46,934 nucleotides of DNA from an uncultured Campylobacter sp. (GTDB lineage Bacteria > Campylobacterota > Campylobacteria > Campylobacterales > Campylobacteraceae): assembly GCF_905372745.1 (NCBI RefSeq), contig NZ_CAJPQR010000015.1, forward strand, positions 1 to 46,934. Reading direction: 5' to 3'. Every line of letters begins with the position of its first letter. The stretch's first letter is position 1. Made by a program: the position numbers and the translations under genes. The notes below the pieces were generated by a model. That model had not been told where the DNA came from. It ran no database searches and saw nothing but the letters and a program-made list of their open reading frames with translations. This document shows, piece by piece, positions 41,618-46,934 of this stretch.

Positions 41618-42037
41618 CTATTTTGCTATATCGCCTTTTAGCGTTACGCCCGCCATCAAAGCGCCCGCGCCGCACTGAAACTGCGTTTTAGAGTCAAAAG
41701 GCTGTTTTTTGTAGTATCCGGTCAAATTTACCACTTTCGAGCCGCCCTCTTGCACCGCGCGCTCTTGGAAGGTTTTTACCGCCGACAAAAACGCCCACTC
41801 GCACGCCTCTTTGTCGCTTTTGTTAAAGGCATTGGTTTTTTTGTTCGCCATTAGGCCGCTTTTGATGATGCCGCCTTTCGTACCCGAGCCAAAGCTTAGC
41901 TTGATGTTTGGATTTAGCACCTCTTTAGCCTTTGGCGAGTTTAACGCCTCCTCGATCGAAAAGTGCTGCACGTCGTCGCGCGCGCTCAAATTTAAAGCCA
42001 AGGCGCAAACGCCTGCCAAAACTAATGATTTTTTCAT
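41618..42037 (-). CDS. Small secreted YbjQ-like protein (often annotated as excinuclease ATPase subunit)
   Basis: This 139-residue protein has a signal peptide (KKSLVLAGVCALALNLSA, about 2-19) and a mature domain containing EACEWAFLSAVKTFQERA, VVNLTGYYKK and QFQCGAGALMAGVTLKGD. This matches a small periplasmic family related to YbjQ that databases often mislabel as an excinuclease subunit; no nuclease features exist. It opens the C-to-M half of the cluster, 15 bases before apeC, after a 217-base gap that may contain a promoter. It is not one of the lettered Ape proteins I recall, so its role is unknown. Confidence 0.7.
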   Translation of the reverse strand: MKKSLVLAGVCALALNLSARDDVQHFSIEEALNSPKAKEVLNPNIKLSFGSGTKGGIIKSGLMANKKTNAFNKSDKEACEWAFLSAVKTFQERAVQEGGSKVVNLTGYYKKQPFDSKTQFQCGAGALMAGVTLKGDIAK

Positions 42038-42254
42038 TTTTTCTCCTTTATTTTGCCGTATTAGCGCATAATATTACCGTAAATTTCGTTAGTATAAACA
42101 TAAAAGCTCGGTTTTAGCCCAAATTTTACCCCGCAAAGGCAAACGACGCTCGCGGTATTGCTTTGCTTTATCTTTAAAAAGCATTTGCCTAGCAAAGCGC
42201 CGCTTTATGCTTTGATTTTTTCGCCGATATTTAGACCCGCTTTGCCGCTTTGTT

Positions 42255-43496
42255 TTAAATTCTTTTAAAAATTAGCGAGGTATTTACTCCGCCGAAAGCA
42301 AAGTTGTTGCTCATAACAAAGTCCGTATCTATCGCCGTTTGCTCGCTCAGATAAAAAAGCCGCGCGCACTCCGGATCGACGCTGGTTAAATTTATCGTCG
42401 GGAAAAATCTCTTCTCTCTCATCATCATCACGCTAAATATCGCCTCCAAACCGCCGCAAGCTCCCAGCGTGTGGCCGAGGTAGCTTTTTAGTGAGCTGAT
42501 AGCGATTTTATCTCCGAAAAGCTCGTTTGTAGCGATACTCTCGGCGATGTCGCCCTGCTTAGTCGCCGTGGCGTGAGCGTTTACGTAGCCGATCTTTTCA
42601 GGCGTTAAATTTGCATCTTTTAGGGCTAAAGCCATCGCGCCTTTCATCGTCGCGCTTTGCGGTCGCGTTACGTGCGAGCCGTCGCAGTTTGAGCCAAAAC
42701 CCACGACCTCGGCGTAAATTTTAGCTCCGCGTTTTACGGCGCTCTCTTCGCTTTCAAGCAAAAGTATCCCAGCGCCCTCGCCTAGCACTAGCCCGTCGCG
42801 CCCCTCGTCAAAGGGAGCCGGCGAAATCTCGGGCGAGCTATTTTTCACGCTAGTGGCATAAAGCATGTCAAACACGTACGCCTCGCTCGGGCACAGCTCC
42901 TCGGCGCCGCCTGCTAACATCATGTCGATCTTGCCGCTTTTGATACTCTCGTAGGCGTATCCGATCGCGTGCGAACCGCTCGTGCAGGCCGAGGACGTCG
43001 GGATAATGCGACCTTTTAGCGAGTAAAAAAGCGCGATATTTGCCGCCGTGGTGTGAGGCATCATCTTGATGTAGGTGTTGGCATTGCACTCGTTTTCGCC
43101 GCGCTCTAGCAGTTTTGCCATCGCCAGTATCGACTCGGTGCTACCCGTAGACGAGCCGCACGCGACGCCTAGTCTGCCGTCCTGCACGCTAGGATCTAGG
43201 CTCGCGGCGTCTAAATTTTCGCCTCGCATCAGTCCTGCGTCTCTTAGCGCTAGACCCGCCGCCTCGACGCTATACATCGAGACTATGCCTAGGCTTCTTA
43301 GCTGCTTGCGGTCCCACGAGATAGGACACTCGTAGCCCTCTATGGGCGCAGCTAGGCGGGTATTTAGATCCTCATATCTATCCCACTGAGGCATGTATCT
43401 CACGGCGTTTTTGCCAAGCTCAAATTTAGCCCTTATCTCGTCCCAACTCTTGCCAAAGGCGCTCACCATACCCATGCCGGTTATAAAAACTCGCAT
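42255..43496 (-). CDS. apeR: Beta-ketoacyl-ACP synthase of the aryl polyene cluster (ApeR, FabF-like)
   Basis: This 413-residue condensing enzyme has the full ketosynthase triad: C171 in SSACTSGSHA, H308 in VNAHATATKQGD and H342 in YLGHTLGACGG. It also has FDEGRDGLVLGEGAG near 229-243 and the C-terminal SNNFAFGGVNTSLIF. In known APE systems ApeR supports the main ketosynthase with starter or early elongation steps. The start is the ATG at 43496, overlapping the ketoreductase stop (TGATG); a TTG two codons upstream is possible. It is the last gene of the N-R half. Confidence 0.92.
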   Translation of the reverse strand: MRVFITGMGMVSAFGKSWDEIRAKFELGKNAVRYMPQWDRYEDLNTRLAAPIEGYECPISWDRKQLRSLGIVSMYSVEAAGLALRDAGLMRGENLDAASLDPSVQDGRLGVACGSSTGSTESILAMAKLLERGENECNANTYIKMMPHTTAANIALFYSLKGRIIPTSSACTSGSHAIGYAYESIKSGKIDMMLAGGAEELCPSEAYVFDMLYATSVKNSSPEISPAPFDEGRDGLVLGEGAGILLLESEESAVKRGAKIYAEVVGFGSNCDGSHVTRPQSATMKGAMALALKDANLTPEKIGYVNAHATATKQGDIAESIATNELFGDKIAISSLKSYLGHTLGACGGLEAIFSVMMMREKRFFPTINLTSVDPECARLFYLSEQTAIDTDFVMSNNFAFGGVNTSLIFKRI

Positions 43497-44209
43497 CAGC
43501 AAAGCCCTCCGTTTACGCCGATAACCTGCCTCGTTATGTAGGCTGCGCCCTCGCTTAGCAAAAACTCCACCAAAGGCGCGACCTCGTCTGCTCTGCCCGC
43601 TCTTTTAGCGGGGATTGCCTTTAAGATCTCCTCCATCGGCAAACCGCCGTCCGTCATATCAGTCTCGATGAGTCCCGGTGCGATGCAGTTTACGGTGATA
43701 TTTCGCGAGGCTAGCTCGGCGGCTAGGGATTTTGCCGCGCCGATGAGGCCGGCCTTGCTCGCTGCGTAGTTGCTCTGTCCGCGGTTGCCGATGACGCCTG
43801 AGACCGAGCTCATGATGACGATGCGAGCGGGCTTTTTGGCGCGGATCATAGGCATGAGAGCTGGCTTTAGGACATTATAAAAGCTGTTTAAATTCGTATC
43901 TACGACGCTAAACCAATCCTCATCCTCGATCGCTACGAAGGTATTATCGCGCGTGATACCGGCGTTTAGTACCACCGCGTAATAAGCTCCGTTAGCCTCT
44001 ATATCGGCCTCGATCGCCGCTCTTGCCGCCTGCGTATCTGCGACGTCAAATTTTAAAGCGCTCAAATTTAACTCGTTTTGTAAATTTAATAGCCGCTCGC
44101 TCTCGCTTTTGCCGTGCAGCACGACCTCGTATCTAGCCGCCGCCAGCCGTCTAGCCACCGCTTCGCCGATGCCACGACTTGAGCCCGTTATCAGCACTCT
44201 TTTACTCAT
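43496..44209 (-). CDS. apeQ: 3-ketoacyl-ACP reductase of the aryl polyene cluster (ApeQ, FabG-like)
   Basis: This NADPH-dependent short-chain reductase of 237 residues has the cofactor motif TGSSRGIG at 8-15, NAGITRDN near 82-89 and the catalytic residues S134/S135 region, Y148 and K152 in SSVSGVIGNRGQSNYAASKA. It ends with the FabG-like AYITRQVIGVNGGLC. It reduces the keto group of each extension cycle. It overlaps the dehydratase gene by 8 bases and the ApeR gene by 1 base. Confidence 0.93.
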   Translation of the reverse strand: MSKRVLITGSSRGIGEAVARRLAAARYEVVLHGKSESERLLNLQNELNLSALKFDVADTQAARAAIEADIEANGAYYAVVLNAGITRDNTFVAIEDEDWFSVVDTNLNSFYNVLKPALMPMIRAKKPARIVIMSSVSGVIGNRGQSNYAASKAGLIGAAKSLAAELASRNITVNCIAPGLIETDMTDGGLPMEEILKAIPAKRAGRADEVAPLVEFLLSEGAAYITRQVIGVNGGLC

Positions 44210-44642
44210 CTAGTATCCTTTTTACGTATTCCTCGTCCGGGCTTAGCACGTTTAGCGTCGCGCGCGCTCCAAGCTCGCCGTTTACGTAGAGCTCGCAGTC
44301 GTAAACGCCAAAACCGCTTGCGTCTTGTATCGAGCAGGCAGCCTCGATGACGACTTCGTCTCCGACCTGTAAAAATGGCTTAAATATCTCAAATTTTCTA
44401 CTGCCTAGCAAAAAACCCAGGCCAAATTTCATACCTTTTAGTTCGCGCATCTTTGAGTCGTAGATGCCCAGCGACTGAGCCATCATCTCGACGGTTTTGT
44501 GCATGGCGAATTTGCCGTTTGAGAGAAATTTATTATCCTCTTTTATAACGCTTTTGGTTTTTATGCGTCCTTCTTCAAATTTAAGCACCTCGTCGATAAA
44601 AATGATCGCCGTGCCGTGCGGGAGATAACCCTCTAGGCTCAT
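44202..44642 (-). CDS. apeP: Hot-dog beta-hydroxyacyl-ACP dehydratase of the aryl polyene cluster (ApeP)
   Basis: This 146-residue hot-dog fold protein starts SLEGYLPHGTAIIFIDEVLK, the typical ApeP/COG4706 opening with a candidate catalytic histidine in LPHG, and continues with FAMHKTVEMMAQSLGIYDS near 45-63. It removes water from the beta-hydroxyacyl intermediate to give the trans double bonds that make the polyene. It overlaps the ketosynthase gene by 4 bases. Confidence 0.88.
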   Translation of the reverse strand: MSLEGYLPHGTAIIFIDEVLKFEEGRIKTKSVIKEDNKFLSNGKFAMHKTVEMMAQSLGIYDSKMRELKGMKFGLGFLLGSRKFEIFKPFLQVGDEVVIEAACSIQDASGFGVYDCELYVNGELGARATLNVLSPDEEYVKRILDE

Positions 44643-45805
44643 TTCGCCCTCCCAAACACGATCGCCGCGTTATCGCCGCCGAATGCAAACGACAGCGACA
44701 TAGCTGAATTTACGACCGCTTTTTGGCCAAATTTTACCAAATTTACCCTCTCTATCTCATCATCATAAACCCCGTCATATACGTGCGGCGGCAGCACTGT
44801 TTCACCTCTAGCGCAAAGCATAGCGCAAAGCGCGCTCTCGATGGCTCCTGCGGCTCCTAACGTGTGGCCGATTAGAGGCTTAACGGAGCTTGCGGGTACG
44901 AGCGGCAAAAGCGAATGCACGATCTTTGCCTCGATTTTATCGTTTGCCTGCGTGCCCGTGCCGTGTAAATTTATATAATCAACGCTACTTAAATTTGCCG
45001 CCTGCAGCGCCTTTTGCACGCACTTTGTTTGCATCTGAGCGCTAAAATCGGGCTGCGTCATATGAAACGCATCGCAGTTTGAGTGCTCGCCCGCGATAAC
45101 GACGTTTGAGATTTCATCCCTGCTCGCCACGAAAAATGCCGCGCCTTCGCCGATATTTATACCGTCGCGATTTTTGGAAAACGGATTGGTCTCGCGCGCG
45201 CTTAGGATGCCTAGGCTATCAAAGCCGTTTATCGTTAGCGTATTTAGGCTATCCACGCCGCCGCAGATTACGGCGTCGCAGATACCGGGCTCCAGCAGCC
45301 TTTTTGCCGTTATGATCGCCTTGACGCCCGAGGTACAGGCCGTCGAGACGGAAAACGCAACCGAGCTAAGCCCGTAAAAATCGGCAATAAATTCGGACGG
45401 ATTGGCTAAGGAGTTGCGACTGACGCCGAATTTTGAAGCATCAAAAAACCCCGTTGCGGCAAAATCCTTAAACGTTTCGTAGTTTTCCTCCACGCCGCTA
45501 GTAGTCGTGCCCACCACTACGCCGACGCGATTTTTGCCGTACTTTTTGATAGCGTCTCGCACGTCTTTATCTAGCTGCAAAAGCGCACTTAAAACCAGAG
45601 CGTTCGTGCGCGTTTGCAAGTGTTTTGGCGTATTTTGGCTAAATTTAGCCAGCGGCGCGCGGGCTTTGCCGAGGATAAAGCTTTTATCCGCCCTAAAGCC
45701 TTCGCAAACGCTCAAAAATCTCTTTTCGCCACATAAATTTGCAAAATTTTCCTCCGCATCGGCTCCGGCTGCGCTGATGAGGGCTGGCTTACTAACGTAT
45801 ATCAA
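44639..45805 (-). CDS. apeO: Main beta-ketoacyl synthase of the aryl polyene cluster (ApeO)
   Basis: This 388-residue ketosynthase has the triad C157 (STACTSG), H281 (INLHGTGTQANDK) and H314 (IGHTLGAAGA), plus NPFSKNRDGINIGEGAAF near 207-224 and the C-terminal SLSFAFGGDNA. In known APE pathways ApeO forms a heterodimer with the small ApeC protein and carries out chain elongation. The start is TTG at 45805, overlapping the upstream lipoprotein gene by 14 bases. Confidence 0.9.
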   Translation of the reverse strand: MIYVSKPALISAAGADAEENFANLCGEKRFLSVCEGFRADKSFILGKARAPLAKFSQNTPKHLQTRTNALVLSALLQLDKDVRDAIKKYGKNRVGVVVGTTTSGVEENYETFKDFAATGFFDASKFGVSRNSLANPSEFIADFYGLSSVAFSVSTACTSGVKAIITAKRLLEPGICDAVICGGVDSLNTLTINGFDSLGILSARETNPFSKNRDGINIGEGAAFFVASRDEISNVVIAGEHSNCDAFHMTQPDFSAQMQTKCVQKALQAANLSSVDYINLHGTGTQANDKIEAKIVHSLLPLVPASSVKPLIGHTLGAAGAIESALCAMLCARGETVLPPHVYDGVYDDEIERVNLVKFGQKAVVNSAMSLSFAFGGDNAAIVFGRAK

Positions 45806-46187
45806 GGGCTCTTACCTTAAAATTTTCGTTATTTGCCGTTATGACGGCCTCTTTTTGATTTGATTTTACGATATTTAGCACTTTCACAAAAAGCTCGCTG
45901 TAGGCGCTATTTGGCGGTAAAAAACCGATAGCTTCAAATTCGCCGCTCGGCCTTAAAACTCGCCTAGCCAGCGGAGTACCCATGGAGTTTATCATCGTAA
46001 AATAAAAATCCTCTTTTTCATGCGAAATATAGAGCAAATTTGAGCCGCTTTGGGAAATCACTTCAAACTCGCGTTTGTCGAAATTTACGATCTGCGGAAC
46101 ATCAAATTTTGCCTTCGCCGCACATCCGCAAAAAAAGATCGTCGCCGTAAAAATAAGTAAAAATTTAAAAGCTCTTTTAAGCCTCAC
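45792..46187 (-). CDS. apeN: DUF3261-type lipoprotein of the aryl polyene cluster (ApeN)
   Basis: This 131-residue lipoprotein has a basic start, a hydrophobic segment (FKFLLIFTATIFFCG, about 7-21) and a lipidation cysteine C22 in FCGCAAK. The mature part matches the DUF3261 pattern in outline: FEVISQSGSNLLYISHEKED, a GTPLARRVL turn and FEAIGFLPPN. With LolA- and MMPL-type proteins it probably places the polyene lipid in the outer membrane. It opens the N-R half of the cluster, behind a TATAAT box 50 bases upstream. The start is GTG at 46187. Confidence 0.82.
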   Translation of the reverse strand: MRLKRAFKFLLIFTATIFFCGCAAKAKFDVPQIVNFDKREFEVISQSGSNLLYISHEKEDFYFTMINSMGTPLARRVLRPSGEFEAIGFLPPNSAYSELFVKVLNIVKSNQKEAVITANNENFKVRALDIR

Positions 46188-46236
46188 TCGCTAGCCGCCC
46201 CATTAAAATCTTTATTGTTTTTTAGAATAATTTTAA

Positions 46237-46242
46237 ATTATA
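46237..46242 (-). promoter_or_regulatory. Promoter -10 box of the apeN-apeR half of the cluster
   Basis: The minus strand reads TATAAT preceded by GGTAAAAAAGA, the A-rich region typical of Campylobacter vegetative promoters. It lies 50 bases before the apeN start. No clear -35 hexamer is present. Confidence 0.5.
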
Positions 46243-46340
46243 TCTTTTTTACCTTAAACCTACAGCGCAGAGCTTGCCTCCAGCTAAAGACCGCGCAAAT
46301 TTAGGAATGCAAGGGATTTAGGCGCTTAAAATAAGCTAAT

Positions 46341-46934
46341 CTACTCCCCCAGCCCCATCCTCACGCGGTTTACGCAAGTAACCGCTAGTAAAAATACCGC
46401 TACGTAAAGCACCCAGACGCTCCACGAGGGTAGCTGTCCCAGTAGCGCGTAAACGGTAGCTATAAGCCCGAATAAAAACGCTCGGTCGCTTTTACCCATA
46501 GGTCCGTCATATCGCCTGCCCCGTCCGTGGATCTGACCTAGCACGCCTAAAAATTCGCTCATAAAAGATAGAAAGATAACGAGCGTGATAACGCTCTGAC
46601 CAAACGGAGCTACGAAGGCAAAGGGTAGATAAAGTGCGGCGTCCGAAATAACGTCCGTAGCCTCGTTTAGGTAGCCTCCTAGCGGGCTTTTTTGATTAAA
46701 CTCGCGAGCTAGCATACCGTCTATGGCATTTAGCGCCATACGCAAAAACATCCAAACGGGCAGTAGAAAAAATAGCGCTGAAATATCGGCAAATTTTATC
46801 AGAACTCCGCCAAGTAAAACGGAAATGGCGCAGGCAGCGATAGTAACTTCGTTTGCCGTGACGCCTGCGCTATAAAGACGCCTAACTAGCGGGCGCAGTA
46901 GATTTTGAAACCTGGGTTTTAGCTCGTAAATACT
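46341..46934 (-). CDS. CDP-alcohol phosphatidyltransferase family protein (start outside the window)
   Basis: This membrane enzyme transfers a phospho-alcohol from a CDP-linked lipid. The visible 197 residues run to the right edge without a start. They begin SIYELKPRFQNLLRPLVRRL, a very common beginning of the family, so the true start is probably only a few codons away. The catalytic motif is complete: DGMLAREF, then GG and D, D in LGGYLNEATDVISD, followed by membrane helices and a GPMGKSDR loop. It lies 153 bases upstream of the aryl polyene genes on the same strand, so it may or may not belong to that cluster. The alcohol substrate is not evident. Confidence 0.88.
   Translation of the reverse strand, partial: SIYELKPRFQNLLRPLVRRLYSAGVTANEVTIAACAISVLLGGVLIKFADISALFFLLPVWMFLRMALNAIDGMLAREFNQKSPLGGYLNEATDVISDAALYLPFAFVAPFGQSVITLVIFLSFMSEFLGVLGQIHGRGRRYDGPMGKSDRAFLFGLIATVYALLGQLPSWSVWVLYVAVFLLAVTCVNRVRMGLGE

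Noticed and set aside
1..46934. CRISPR array or prophage
   Set aside because: I saw no regularly spaced repeats and no phage structural or integrase genes; the only clustered repeats are the tRNA duplications.

Overview
The window looks like a chromosome segment of a moderately GC-rich Campylobacter, of the C. showae / C. rectus / C. curvus type. Three things support this. The block cheZ - U32 peptidase - purE - DUF3972-like - glyQ - Nif3-like - flgZ - waaA - RluA-family - ffh - rpsP - khpA - rimM - trmD - rplS (12136-23305) has the order I recall for C. jejuni Cj0700-Cj0714. GlnA carries the Helicobacter/Campylobacter-type NLFKL sequence at the adenylylation site. The DNA is saturated with the word AAATTT. 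TTG and GTG starts are common and neighbouring genes often overlap by 4 to 30 bases.

Layout. 1-3498 (+): tail of a LarA-type nickel-pincer racemase followed by larC, larE and larB, which make its cofactor. 3548-5518 (+): a DUF2809-like membrane protein, then ttdA-ttdB, a two-subunit Fe-S tartrate dehydratase. 5519-8868: poorly conserved DNA with two unknown membrane proteins, unidentified fragments and a decayed IS1595-like transposase. 8915-9590 (-): eight tRNA genes formed by duplication (Lys, Asp, Val, Glu) behind a consensus sigma-70 promoter. 9716-12012 (-): glnA and a HisJ-type phosphatase. 12136-23305 (+): the conserved housekeeping block. 23448-25477: a cupin protein, then pseudogene debris, namely an internal piece of carB and the 3' end of a second larB. 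25478-28681 (-): an EamA transporter, an unknown protein and a WG-repeat protein. 28914-32376 (-): thiS, thiG, thiH and thiE for the thiamine thiazole branch, with an unusual 616-bp gap between thiG and thiH.

The most notable system is 32464-46187 (-), a compact aryl polyene (APE) gene cluster of about 13.7 kb. In transcription order it encodes a DUF3261 lipoprotein (ApeN), ketosynthase (ApeO), dehydratase (ApeP), ketoreductase (ApeQ), ketosynthase (ApeR), a small secreted YbjQ-like protein, a chain-length-factor-like protein (ApeC), acyltransferase (ApeD), two acyl carrier proteins (ApeE, ApeF), a membrane protein (ApeG), an AMP ligase fused to a hot-dog dehydratase (ApeH-ApeI), a glycosyltransferase fused to an acyltransferase (ApeJ), thioesterase (ApeK), LolA-like protein (ApeL) and MMPL exporter (ApeM). 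The expected product is a membrane-attached aryl polyene pigment. Relative to the ApeA-to-ApeR order as I recall it, the N-R half lies in front of the C-M half, and no methyltransferase or starter-acid gene is visible. The window ends in a partial CDP-alcohol phosphatidyltransferase gene.

All functional calls come from reading protein motifs and gene order by eye. No database search was run.
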